In this document: piece by piece, positions 1 to 7,292 of the stretch
Layout: every line of letters begins with the position of its first letter
Numbering within the stretch: position 1 is the first letter of the stretch
Assembly (NCBI GenBank): GCA_029939615.1
Contig: JAOZSP010000057.1
Coordinates: forward strand, 1 to 8,784
Reading direction: 5' to 3'
Source: Candidatus Izemoplasma sp.
GTDB lineage: Bacteria > Bacillota_I > Bacilli_A > Izemoplasmatales > Izemoplasmataceae
Length of the DNA stretch: 8,784 nucleotides
The notes under the pieces: generated by a model
The model's input: only the letters and a program-made list of their open reading frames with translations
Database searches by the model: none
What the model was told of the DNA's origin: nothing
Position numbers and translations under genes: made by a program

Positions 1-935
1 ACAGTATCAATCCATCCTATTCTTCTAGGTCTTCCTGTTGTTGTTCCATACTCATTTCCTACATCTCTAATTTTTTTTGCAATAGCATCCTCAAATTCAG
101 TTACAAAGTATCCACTTCCTACTCGTGTTGTATAAGCTTTTGTTATTCCTATAACATCAGTAATATACTTAGGGGAAACCCCTGTATTAAGCGGAACAGA
201 AGCTGCTGTAGGTGAACTAGAAGTTACATATGGATAAGTTCCGTTGTCTATACAAAGTAATACTCCTTGGGCTCCTTCAAATAATACTTTTTTGTCTTCC
301 TCAAACATTTTATTAAGAAGAATTGATGTATCTTCAACATAATTAGCTATTATAGTTGCATATTCTTTGTATTCTTGGTAGATATCGTTAATATTCATCT
401 CTTCTTTTCCAAATAGTTTAAATATTTTATTATAATAACTCAAATTATCCGTTAACTTATCTTTGAATATTTCTGGAACTATAAAATCACAAACTCTAAT
501 ACCAATTCTTGAGTACTTATCTGTATAAGTAGGTCCTATACCTTTTTTTGTTGTTCCTACTTTTTTTGAATCATCTTTCAATTCCTCAAATAGTCCATCT
601 AGTACAATATGGTACGGTAAGACAACATGAGCACGATCACTTATTGCTAAATTGAATTTATTTACCCCATTGTTTTTGAGTATTTCTAGTTCTTCTAGTA
701 ATGCTTTTGGATTAATTACCATTCCATTTGCTAGAATATTTATTGCTTTTTCTCTAAATATTCCTGAAGGGATTAAGTGAAGTGCAAATTTCTTTCCATC
801 AAACTTAATAGTATGTCCTGCGTTGTTTCCGCCTTGGAATCTTACTACTACATCAGCTTTTTCGGCTAGGAAGTCGGTAATTTTACCTTTTCCTTCATCG
901 CCCCATTGTGTTCCAACTACTACTACACCTTTCAT
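1..935 (-). CDS. purA: Adenylosuccinate synthetase, C-terminus off left edge
   Basis: This enzyme joins IMP and aspartate using GTP to make adenylosuccinate, the first committed step from IMP to AMP, in the cytoplasm. The first 311 residues are visible, against about 430 for the family, so roughly the last 120 lie beyond the left edge. The N-terminus carries the signature WGDEGKGK, with the catalytic Asp at 13 and His at 41 in NNAGHT. Further along are KKVGTTKKGIGPTYTDKYSR, FEGAQGVLL and, close to the edge, TTTGRPRRIGW, which matches the conserved arginine-rich substrate loop. The start is fixed by the purA-like N-terminus (MKGVVVVGTQWGDEG) and by an AGGAGG at 941-946 that overlaps the stop codon of the upstream FAD-protein gene. 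The gap between the genes is 9 bases, so the two are very likely cotranscribed and perhaps translationally coupled. No frameshift or missing key residue is seen. Identification is near certain. Confidence 0.97.
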   Translation of the reverse strand, partial: MKGVVVVGTQWGDEGKGKITDFLAEKADVVVRFQGGNNAGHTIKFDGKKFALHLIPSGIFREKAINILANGMVINPKALLEELEILKNNGVNKFNLAISDRAHVVLPYHIVLDGLFEELKDDSKKVGTTKKGIGPTYTDKYSRIGIRVCDFIVPEIFKDKLTDNLSYYNKIFKLFGKEEMNINDIYQEYKEYATIIANYVEDTSILLNKMFEEDKKVLFEGAQGVLLCIDNGTYPYVTSSSPTAASVPLNTGVSPKYITDVIGITKAYTTRVGSGYFVTEFEDAIAKKIRDVGNEYGTTTGRPRRIGWIDT

Positions 936-944
936 AGTAACCTC

Positions 945-2357
945 CTAAATAATGTCTAATATATGTCTTGCTATCCAAATTCCATTTGCTCCAGCTTGCG
1001 CTAAACCACGCGTTATTCCAGCGCCATCTCCACCAAAATACAATCCTTTTATAGGAGATTCAAAATATTCATTCACTTGTGGTCTTGCACTGTAAAATTT
1101 TGCCTCAACACCATAAAACAGTGTATGATCACTAGCGATTCCTGGAGTAACCTCTTCTAATGCTTCTATCATTTCAATAACTGATTTCATTGTATTATAT
1201 GGTAATACAAGACCTAAATCACCAGGTACAGCTTCTTTTAATGATGGTGTAACGAAACTTTCCTTAAGACGTTTTACAGTTGTTCTCCGCCCTTTTTTTA
1301 TGTCTCCGTAAGTTTGTATTATTATTGAGCCATTACTTAGCATATTTGCTAATCTGCTTACTTCATGAGCAAATTCATTTGGTTGATTGAATGGATTACT
1401 GAATTTATGTGATACTAATAATGCAAAATTAGTATTCCTAGTCCCTAATTCAGGATTTCTATAAGAATGGCCATTTGCAAGCATTGTCCCACTATGATTT
1501 TCAATAACAACGTGTCCGCTTGGATTAGAACAAAATGTTCTTACAGTAGTTCCTACACTTGTTCTAAATATAAATTTCCCCTCATAAAGGTTCTCATTAA
1601 TTTCTTCCATTAGTTCATCATTCGTTTCTACTCTAACTCCAATATCAACTTGGTTTGCCTCTTGTGGTATATTATAGTGTTTGCATATTTTCTTTAACCA
1701 TGCAGAACCATCTCTACCTGGAGCAATAACAACTCGGTTAGAATGTATTATATCTCCATTTAACACAACTCCCTTAATAGAGCCGTTTTCCACTAATATA
1801 TCTGTTACTTCTGTATTGTATCTCATTGTTATTTTTTTTGATAAATGCTCATATATGCTTTTTAATATCTCAAGATTGTCTTCTGTTCCTAGATGTCTTA
1901 CTTTTGCTCTTAATAATTTAAGTCCGGCAGCTAATCCTCTTTTTTCTATTTCTTTTACTTTGGGAGTTGTAGGATCTGTTATATTCACAGTTGCTCCATG
2001 CTTTAAGTTGATTTTATCAACATACTCAATTAGTTCTTCAACTACATTTCTCTCTAAGTACTCTGTCATCCATCCTCCGAATTCACTTGTAATATTAAAC
2101 TTACCATCTGAATAAGCTCCAGCACCACCAAATCCGTTTGTTATAGAGCAGGTAGGATAACATCCACTAACTCCTTTTCTATTTATAGGGCACTTACTAA
2201 TTTTTTTCTCTAAAATAGGACATTTACGACCATAAATATCAAGTCCTTTGTCTACTAAAATAACTTTTAGATTGGGATTTTTCTCAATTAGTTCGTAACT
2301 TGTGAAAATTCCAGTAGGTCCTGCTCCAACAACTACAACATCATAGATAAATTCCAT
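945..2357 (-). CDS. FAD-dependent dehydrogenase-like protein (COG2509 type), function unknown
   Basis: This 470-residue flavoprotein has a Rossmann dinucleotide-binding motif at the N-terminus (VVVVGAGPTG, residues 7-16) followed by an acidic residue at the end of the second strand (VD, 35-36). A second FAD-contacting motif sits near the C-terminus (GLYFGGDGAG, 438-447, then GLAQAGANG). The segment FGGAGAYSDGK (76-86) and the C-terminal YGVEAKFYSARP are, from memory, typical of the group annotated as uncharacterised FAD-dependent or NAD(FAD)-utilizing dehydrogenases. The substrate is not known and I do not assign one. Four cysteines (46, 56, 66, 70) cluster just before the FGGAG motif and could bind metal or be redox active; this is inference. 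There is no signal peptide or membrane segment, so it is probably cytoplasmic. ATG at 2357 has a consensus AGGAGGT at 2364-2370, six bases upstream. It is the first gene after a strong promoter and a structured leader, and it directly precedes purA, which hints at a link to purine metabolism without proving one. Confidence 0.88.
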   Translation of the reverse strand: MEFIYDVVVVGAGPTGIFTSYELIEKNPNLKVILVDKGLDIYGRKCPILEKKISKCPINRKGVSGCYPTCSITNGFGGAGAYSDGKFNITSEFGGWMTEYLERNVVEELIEYVDKINLKHGATVNITDPTTPKVKEIEKRGLAAGLKLLRAKVRHLGTEDNLEILKSIYEHLSKKITMRYNTEVTDILVENGSIKGVVLNGDIIHSNRVVIAPGRDGSAWLKKICKHYNIPQEANQVDIGVRVETNDELMEEINENLYEGKFIFRTSVGTTVRTFCSNPSGHVVIENHSGTMLANGHSYRNPELGTRNTNFALLVSHKFSNPFNQPNEFAHEVSRLANMLSNGSIIIQTYGDIKKGRRTTVKRLKESFVTPSLKEAVPGDLGLVLPYNTMKSVIEMIEALEEVTPGIASDHTLFYGVEAKFYSARPQVNEYFESPIKGLYFGGDGAGITRGLAQAGANGIWIARHILDII

Positions 2358-2363
2358 AGTATT

Positions 2364-2370
2364 ACCTCCT
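2364..2370 (-). promoter_or_regulatory. Ribosome binding site of the FAD-protein gene
   Basis: AGGAGGT lies six bases before the ATG at 2357. It is the strongest Shine-Dalgarno match in the window. It begins eight bases after the T-run of the leader hairpin, so a transcript that stops at that run would lack it. Confidence 0.8.
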
Positions 2371-2377
2371 TAAAAAT

Positions 2378-2401
2378 AAAAAAAGCACCCATAATAGGTA
2401 C
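2378..2401 (-). terminator. Candidate leader terminator/attenuator before the FAD-protein gene
   Basis: Read on the minus strand, GTACC (2401-2397) can pair with GGTGC (2389-2385) around a 7-base loop. The stem has one G-U pair. It is followed at once by seven T residues (2384-2378). The stem is short, so termination may be partial. Because it lies between the promoter at 2460-2488 and the ribosome binding site at 2364-2370, it is better read as an attenuator than as the end of an operon. Its 5' arm overlaps an alternative upstream helix described among the findings. Confidence 0.45.
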
Positions 2402-2459
2402 ACCAATAGCGTTCTATTATTAAAAATTTGATACGCCGTGTTTGAGTATTTCCATTTGT

Positions 2460-2488
2460 ATGATAGCACTTAAAAAAAACGATGTCAA
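2460..2488 (-). promoter_or_regulatory. Sigma-A-type promoter of the FAD-protein/purA operon
   Basis: A perfect -35 box TTGACA (2488-2483) is followed by a 17-base, T-rich spacer and a -10 box TATCAT (2465-2460, five of six matches to consensus). It is preceded by an AT-rich stretch after the mfd terminator. The expected start of transcription is near 2453-2457, giving a leader of about 90-100 bases before the ATG at 2357. Position, spacing and box quality make this the most convincing promoter in the window. Confidence 0.85.
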
Positions 2489-2531
2489 TATCAAACTAGT
2501 TCTAATTGTATTTATTATAATTTTTGTAAAT

Positions 2532-2556
2532 AAAAAAAGGCTTAATTAAGCCTTTT
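2532..2556 (-). terminator. Intrinsic terminator of mfd
   Basis: A 22-base perfect palindrome begins seven bases after the mfd stop codon. AAAAGGCTT (2556-2548) pairs with AAGCCTTTT (2543-2535) over an AATT loop, and the T-run continues to 2532. This is a classical rho-independent terminator, and it separates mfd from the FAD-protein/purA unit. The T-run on the opposite strand is interrupted, so it is mainly a minus-strand signal. Confidence 0.9.
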
Positions 2557-2563
2557 CCTTGTG

Positions 2564-5500
2564 TTATATCGTTTCTAATAGGTCAACAATATAATATAGA
2601 TAATGACGATTAATTTTTGTAGTGTCAATTATGATATTTAGTTTCTCTTTTTTAAACTCAAATAGAAGAAATCTACTTATATCATTTGCTTTTGAGAATA
2701 AGTATTTTCCGTTAATCTGTGAAGATTTCTTTTTATTGATTGTAAAAGTAATTACATTGTTAAATTCTCTTACTTTTTCAATTCCTTTTTCTTTCGCTAG
2801 ATACTCAAAAAGTTTTTCATGCATGTATAAGTCGATTTCTTTTGAAGGAATACCGAAACGATCATTAAACTCCTCTTTAAGTTCTTTTATGTTATCTTTC
2901 GTCTTGATTTTGGCTATTTTTCTATGCATTTCAATTTTAACATAGTCATTCTTTATGTAATTAGAATCAATGTATTTATTTACATTTATCTTAATAGGCG
3001 TTCCTTTCTCTTTCTCAGGTGTTTCCTCTCCTTTTTGGATATTAACTTCTTCTTTCAACATTTCTAAAAAGAGGTCCAATCCTACACTATCCATAAATCC
3101 TGATTGTTCAGTACCTAAGACGTCTCCTGCTCCTCTTATTGATAAATCCCTTAGTGCAATTTTAAACCCTGATCCTAGCTCTGTGAACTCTTTAATTACC
3201 CTTAATCTTTTAACTGCTTCATCGTTAAGTTGTTTGTTTTTTCGATACATTAAGTATGCATATGCAATTCTATCACTTCTTCCAACACGTCCCCTTATTT
3301 GATATAGTTGTGATAATCCTAAACGATCACTGTCATGAATAATAAGAGTATTGGCATTTGGTATATCTATTCCTGTCTCAATTATCGTCGTTGAAACTAA
3401 AACGTCGTATTCACCATCCAAGAAGTCTCTTATCACTTCCTCTAATTTTATTCTACTCATTTTTCCATGAGCATATGCAACTCTTGCTTCTGGAACTAAT
3501 CTTTCTATTTTATTAGCAATAACATGTATATCATCAACTCTATTGTAAAGGTAGAATGATTGTCCATTTCTAGCCATTTCCCTTTCAATTGCATCTCTAA
3601 TAATTGTGTTATTTCTCTCTAAAACATAAGTCTGAATTGGGTATCTATTTAGTGGTGGCGTTTCTAATAAACTCATACTTTTTACACCCATTATTGCCAT
3701 TTGTAATGTTCTTGGAATTGGGGTTGCACTTAGTGATAAAACATCGATGTTTATTTTAATTTCTTTTATTTTTTCTTTATGTTCAACTCCAAAACGTTGT
3801 TCCTCATCAATAATAAGTAATCCTAGGTCTTTAAATATCATATCTTTAGATAAAATTCGATGAGTTCCAATAATAATATCAACTTCTCCTGTTAATACTT
3901 TTTTAATAACATCTCTTTGAACAGCTTTTGTTACAAATCTATTAAGAAGAGCAACTTTAATTCCATATTGTGTTAATCTCTCTTTAAAGGTATAGTAATG
4001 TTGACGTGATAGCACTGTAGTTGGTGCTAAATATGCAACTTGTTTGTTATCTAAAACAGCCTTAAAAGAAGCTCGTAATGCCACTTCTGTTTTACCATAT
4101 CCAACATCTCCACAAAGTAATCGATCCATTGGCATTTTCGATTCCATATCTGTTTTTATATCTTCGATTGCTTTTAGTTGATCTGGTGTTTCTTGATATT
4201 GAAAATCAGCTTCAAAATCAATTTGCAAATCAGATTCAGGACTAAAGGCAAATCCCTCAGCTTCTTCTCTTGCAGCATATAATTTAATAAGTTTATCAGC
4301 AATATTCTTAACTTTATTACGAACCCTTTGTTTTGTTTTAGCCCATTCAGCTCCACCTAAACGATGAATTTTGGCTCTCGTTCCTTCACTTCCGATATAT
4401 TTTTGAATTAAGTTAATATTTTCTACTGGAATATAAAGAGAATCATCACCTTTATAAGCTATATGTATATAATCATTGGTATTAACTCCAAGTGTCATTT
4501 GCTTTACGCCTAAAAAACGTCCTATACCATGATCGTAATGAACAATTAAATCTCCTTTTCTTAACTCCTCAATTTTTGATATCTTTTTAGCATCTTTTAA
4601 AGAAGCTCTATATTTAGCTTTTTTCTGTTTTCTTTCTTTAAATATGTTATCCTCAGTTAATAAAATTGTATTTATATCAAACAACTCAAATGAAATAGCG
4701 TTATTACTTACTATTAAATTGATTTGCTTATCAATAATGCTATCTTTTTTTCCAATTATATTAAAATTAATTTTTTCTTCGATCAGATCAACAAAGTTTT
4801 TTAATGTCTTTTGTGACTTAAATGAAATAATAACGGTAGTAAACCCTTTATATTTCTTTAGATCTTTAATAAGCATATGAACATTATTATTATATATTAC
4901 TGGTTCTTTTGCCCTAACATCTATTGTGTTTTTTGTTTTTTTTACATTGCCAAAAACATCTAAATAAAGGGATTTACCACTGTATATTTTATTGATATCT
5001 TTTACTAATTTAAATCCTAATTTAGGATAGTCATTTGTTGATTCATACCAGTCTGTTATGTCCCTTATTACTTCTTTGTAGTTTTCCTTTATTTTTCTAT
5101 TATCCCAATAAACAATTGTGCTATTATCAATATAATCAATAATTGTTTCTGGTTTTTTGTACAAAATTGTAATGTATCTTGATAATTTATCTATCTCGTT
5201 ATAATTTTCTAAATTATTCATTTCCTCTTCTATACGTTGTAGTGATTTTTCATCATAAGCATCTTTTTTAAGAGTATCCTTAATTTTCTCATTGATTGTC
5301 TTGTATTCTTGTGTATTGTAGTAAAACTCGTACATTGGGAAAATATCAATACTTTTAACTTTAATTGTAGAACGTTGAGTTGTGATATCAAAAAATCTTA
5401 TTGAATCTACTTCATCATCAAAGAAATCAATTCTTAGTGGATTTATTTCATTTAGTGGATAGATATCAATAATTCCACCTCTAAAACTAAATTCACCTTG

Positions 5501-6007
5501 CTTTTCTACTATTTCTTCTCTCTTATAACCTCTTGAAATTAATTGTTCTAAGAGACTATGTGTGTTAATTATATCTCCTTTAAAAAGTCTTAAGATAGCC
5601 TTTTCCCAGATATTCTTAGGCATTAAATATTTTATTAATCCTGTTGTATTTGTTACTATAATCATCTTTTGTTTATTGATGATTTTTCTTATTGTATTTA
5701 TTCTTTCAAGTTTAAACTCGTTACTCATTGCTAACATTTCAGTTGTTATAAATTCGTCTTGTGGGAAAAATCCTAATTGATCAATTGAAAGTATATTTGC
5801 AAGTTTATCATACACTTTTTGGGCATTATAAATATTTGGTGTTACTACTAATATTGTATGATTTACTTTATTAAATAGATTAAGTACTGTTAAAAGACTA
5901 ATACTGTCATTTGTATTAGTTATATGAATTTCATCATTTTGATTATAATGTGTAATAACTTGGGTAAAAAGAGATGTTTTCTCTAGGTAGTTTAAAATCT
6001 TTTCCAT
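2564..6007 (-). CDS. mfd: Transcription-repair coupling factor Mfd
   Basis: Mfd is a DNA translocase that pushes RNA polymerase stalled at a lesion off the template and recruits UvrA for nucleotide excision repair. With the start at 6007 it has 1147 residues, the usual family length. The N-terminal part is the UvrB-like module, including FSFRGGIIDIYP (173-184). The RNA-polymerase-interacting (CarD-like) domain begins around 483 (RKGDLIVHYDHGIGRF). The RecG-like helicase core has Walker A GDVGYGKT (633-640), Walker B DEEQ (734-737), SATPIPRT (760-767) and QIRGRVGR (903-910). The translocation region IRGAGDVLGTEQSG follows, then the C-terminal TRCF domain from about 1000. ATG at 6007 is chosen because GGAGTGAT sits seven bases upstream. 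An in-frame TTG at 6043 would add 12 residues but has no ribosome binding site and falls inside a leader hairpin. All motor residues look intact. It is probably transcribed on its own, between two terminators. Confidence 0.97.
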   Translation of the reverse strand: MEKILNYLEKTSLFTQVITHYNQNDEIHITNTNDSISLLTVLNLFNKVNHTILVVTPNIYNAQKVYDKLANILSIDQLGFFPQDEFITTEMLAMSNEFKLERINTIRKIINKQKMIIVTNTTGLIKYLMPKNIWEKAILRLFKGDIINTHSLLEQLISRGYKREEIVEKQGEFSFRGGIIDIYPLNEINPLRIDFFDDEVDSIRFFDITTQRSTIKVKSIDIFPMYEFYYNTQEYKTINEKIKDTLKKDAYDEKSLQRIEEEMNNLENYNEIDKLSRYITILYKKPETIIDYIDNSTIVYWDNRKIKENYKEVIRDITDWYESTNDYPKLGFKLVKDINKIYSGKSLYLDVFGNVKKTKNTIDVRAKEPVIYNNNVHMLIKDLKKYKGFTTVIISFKSQKTLKNFVDLIEEKINFNIIGKKDSIIDKQINLIVSNNAISFELFDINTILLTEDNIFKERKQKKAKYRASLKDAKKISKIEELRKGDLIVHYDHGIGRFLGVKQMTLGVNTNDYIHIAYKGDDSLYIPVENINLIQKYIGSEGTRAKIHRLGGAEWAKTKQRVRNKVKNIADKLIKLYAAREEAEGFAFSPESDLQIDFEADFQYQETPDQLKAIEDIKTDMESKMPMDRLLCGDVGYGKTEVALRASFKAVLDNKQVAYLAPTTVLSRQHYYTFKERLTQYGIKVALLNRFVTKAVQRDVIKKVLTGEVDIIIGTHRILSKDMIFKDLGLLIIDEEQRFGVEHKEKIKEIKINIDVLSLSATPIPRTLQMAIMGVKSMSLLETPPLNRYPIQTYVLERNNTIIRDAIEREMARNGQSFYLYNRVDDIHVIANKIERLVPEARVAYAHGKMSRIKLEEVIRDFLDGEYDVLVSTTIIETGIDIPNANTLIIHDSDRLGLSQLYQIRGRVGRSDRIAYAYLMYRKNKQLNDEAVKRLRVIKEFTELGSGFKIALRDLSIRGAGDVLGTEQSGFMDSVGLDLFLEMLKEEVNIQKGEETPEKEKGTPIKINVNKYIDSNYIKNDYVKIEMHRKIAKIKTKDNIKELKEEFNDRFGIPSKEIDLYMHEKLFEYLAKEKGIEKVREFNNVITFTINKKKSSQINGKYLFSKANDISRFLLFEFKKEKLNIIIDTTKINRHYLYYIVDLLETI

Positions 6008-6010
6008 AAT

Positions 6011-6018
6011 ATCACTCC
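6011..6018 (-). promoter_or_regulatory. Ribosome binding site that sets the mfd start
   Basis: GGAGTGAT matches the 16S rRNA 3' end except for one missing G. It leaves seven bases between GGAG and the ATG at 6007. No comparable match precedes the upstream in-frame TTG at 6043, so the shorter protein is preferred. Confidence 0.8.
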
Positions 6019-6029
6019 ACGCACTTATA

Positions 6030-6057
6030 GCAAATCCTACCAAATGGGGGGATTCGC
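6030..6057 (-). promoter_or_regulatory. Leader hairpin upstream of mfd
   Basis: GCGAATCC (6057-6050) can pair over eight bases (one G-U) with GGATTTGC (6037-6030). Inside, CC and GG can add two more pairs around ATTT. It contains a run of six C residues that stands out in this AT-rich DNA. No T-run follows, so it is not a terminator. It ends 11 bases before the ribosome binding site and would lie near the 5' end of an mRNA started at the candidate promoter at 6071-6099. It may be an mRNA-stabilising stem, a regulatory RNA element or a protein-binding inverted repeat; the sequence does not decide. Confidence 0.5.
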
Positions 6058-6070
6058 TTTTTGTATTATT

Positions 6071-6099
6071 ATATTATCATGAATATTTTATTTTTCCAA
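6071..6099 (-). promoter_or_regulatory. Candidate promoter of mfd
   Basis: TTGGAA (6099-6094, four of six to TTGACA) is followed by a 17-base spacer and TAATAT (6076-6071), with a TG one base before the -10 box as in extended -10 promoters. A perfect TATAAT overlaps at 6073-6068, but its spacing from the same -35 would be 20. The surroundings are very AT-rich, so chance matches are easy. The location between the pth terminator and the mfd leader supports the call. Confidence 0.45.
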
Positions 6100-6101
6100 A
6101 T

Positions 6102-6120
6102 AAAAAAGCCATATAGGCTT
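6102..6120 (-). terminator. Short terminator overlapping the pth stop codon
   Basis: AAGCC (6120-6116) pairs with GGCTT (6110-6106) over a five-base loop, and a run of T residues follows down to 6102. The stem starts within the TAA stop of pth (6121-6119). With only five pairs it may leak, which would let some transcripts run on into mfd. Confidence 0.6.
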
Positions 6121-6667
6121 AATTATATTTATTCATTATTTGTGAAAACTCCAAATTTGATTTAAAATCATCAATAATTAGTTTAGTAGTCTCAATTTTT
6201 AAATTTATTTCTTTTAATTCTTTCTTTGAAAATTTTCCTAACACATAATCTTTTGGGTCTATTAAGGGATTTGAATCTATTCCTATTCTTATTCTTTTAA
6301 AATCCTCTGTTCCTAAATGTTGTACTAATGATTTTATTCCATTATGCCCACCAGAACTACCTTTTTCTCGTAATCTTATTTTTGCTAAAGGTAAAGCTAA
6401 GTCATCATATACAATTAATATATCTTCTATAGCAACATTATAATAATCGCTTGTAGCTCTTATACTTTGTCCTGATAAATTCATAAATGTGTGTGGTTTT
6501 AAAAGAATTAAATCCCCTATTTTAAGGGATTCCCCTTTAAATTTATTATCTGTTTTAAATTTGACATTATTCTTTTCAGCATAATAATCTAAACACATAA
6601 AACCTATGTTATGTTTTGTTTTTTTGTATTTTCTACCGGGGTTTCCAAGTCCTACAACTAGTTTCAT
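6119..6667 (-). CDS. pth: Peptidyl-tRNA hydrolase
   Basis: Pth frees tRNA from peptidyl-tRNAs that drop off ribosomes, by cleaving the ester bond, and is normally essential. At 182 residues it has the usual bacterial length. Family landmarks are in place: VGLGNPG with Asn9, the catalytic His19 in TKHNIGF, KPHTFMNLSG with Asn63, the DD pair at 88-89, and GGHNG with Asn109. These correspond to E. coli Asn10, His20, Asn68, Asp93 and Asn114. ATG at 6667 begins one base after the TAA of jag, and its ribosome binding site (GAGG) lies within the last codons of jag. Translation of the two is therefore probably coupled. It is the last gene of the rnpA-yidC-jag-pth run and is followed by a short terminator. 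Confidence 0.97.
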   Translation of the reverse strand: MKLVVGLGNPGRKYKKTKHNIGFMCLDYYAEKNNVKFKTDNKFKGESLKIGDLILLKPHTFMNLSGQSIRATSDYYNVAIEDILIVYDDLALPLAKIRLREKGSSGGHNGIKSLVQHLGTEDFKRIRIGIDSNPLIDPKDYVLGKFSKKELKEINLKIETTKLIIDDFKSNLEFSQIMNKYN

Positions 6668-6668
6668 A

Positions 6669-7277
6669 TTATCGCCTCTTTGGTTTAATAACTAAATGTC
6701 TTTCTTGTCCTTCTCCTTCAGAAATTGTAGAAACATCACGCCACTCTGAAAGTTTTGTATGTATTACTCTTCTTTCATATGCATTCATTGGTTTTAATTT
6801 TGCTTCAATACGTGTTCTTGCAACACTTTTAGCTGTTTTAGTTGCAATTATTTCTAATTGTTTTTTGCGATTAGCTTTATATCCACCAATATCTACTAGA
6901 ACTATTAATCTCTCATCACTATAAGAATTAACTAAATTTCTGATATAAAATTGAATACTTTCGAGTGTCTTCCCATTCTTACCTATTAGTAAAGGGTTTT
7001 CTGATGTATTTATTGTATAACTAATTTCAATATCATTTATTCTTCTCATTTCAATTTGTGCTTCGATTTGCATATTTTCAAACATCTCTTTTAGTGCTTT
7101 ATACCCTGCATCTGCTGGATCAACATCTACAATGGCTTCAACTTTGTATGTTTTAATAATCATACCTTTTTTCTCAAGTACGTTAATTGTAATATAATCT
7201 TGATTAATTCTCATCTCTTTTGCAGCAAGTAGTTTTGCTGCACCTAAAGATTTAATCTCAAATTCAATTTTTCTCAT
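6669..7277 (-). CDS. jag: Jag/KhpB, KH-R3H RNA-binding protein
   Basis: Jag (SpoIIIJ-associated protein, KhpB) is a cytoplasmic RNA-binding protein that in several Bacillota affects cell division or elongation and partners with KhpA. The 202 residues hold, in order, a Jag-N region (about 1-48), a KH domain with the loop GKNGKTL (99-105), and a C-terminal R3H domain with PMNAYERRVIH, where Arg169 and His173 form the R-x3-H signature, followed by ISEGEGQERHLVIKP. The linker between Jag-N and KH is short, giving the compact form also seen in Bacillus. ATG at 7277 has GAGGGTG about seven bases upstream, within the 15-base gap after yidC. The pairing with yidC is a conserved gene order. KhpA is not in the window. 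Confidence 0.95.
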   Translation of the reverse strand: MRKIEFEIKSLGAAKLLAAKEMRINQDYITINVLEKKGMIIKTYKVEAIVDVDPADAGYKALKEMFENMQIEAQIEMRRINDIEISYTINTSENPLLIGKNGKTLESIQFYIRNLVNSYSDERLIVLVDIGGYKANRKKQLEIIATKTAKSVARTRIEAKLKPMNAYERRVIHTKLSEWRDVSTISEGEGQERHLVIKPKRR

Positions 7278-7292
7278 ATTTTCACCCTCATA

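Noticed and set aside
1681..2115. Plus-strand open frame of 144 codons inside the FAD-protein gene
   Set aside because: It lies wholly opposite a well-supported gene with intact family motifs, has no convincing ribosome binding site, and its composition reads like antisense of a minus-strand gene. The same holds for the plus-strand frames at 2622-2945, 2970-3302, 4644-4880, 5562-5780, 6616-6924 and 8376-8639.
2371..2460. Known riboswitch (purine, preQ1, ZTP, fluoride, guanidine or THF class) or PurR box in the leader before the FAD-protein gene
   Set aside because: I compared the leader by eye with the conserved cores of these classes and with the PurBox and found no match. It is reported as an unassigned structure only.
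4174..4356. 60-codon minus-strand frame inside mfd
   Set aside because: It is a shifted frame of the mfd coding sequence, rich in Leu, Ile and Lys, with no start signal. The mfd frame is continuous through it.
6008..6043. In-frame TTG start giving Mfd 12 extra residues
   Set aside because: There is no ribosome binding site before the TTG, the added residues do not look like the family N-terminus, and the ATG at 6007 has a good ribosome binding site at proper spacing.
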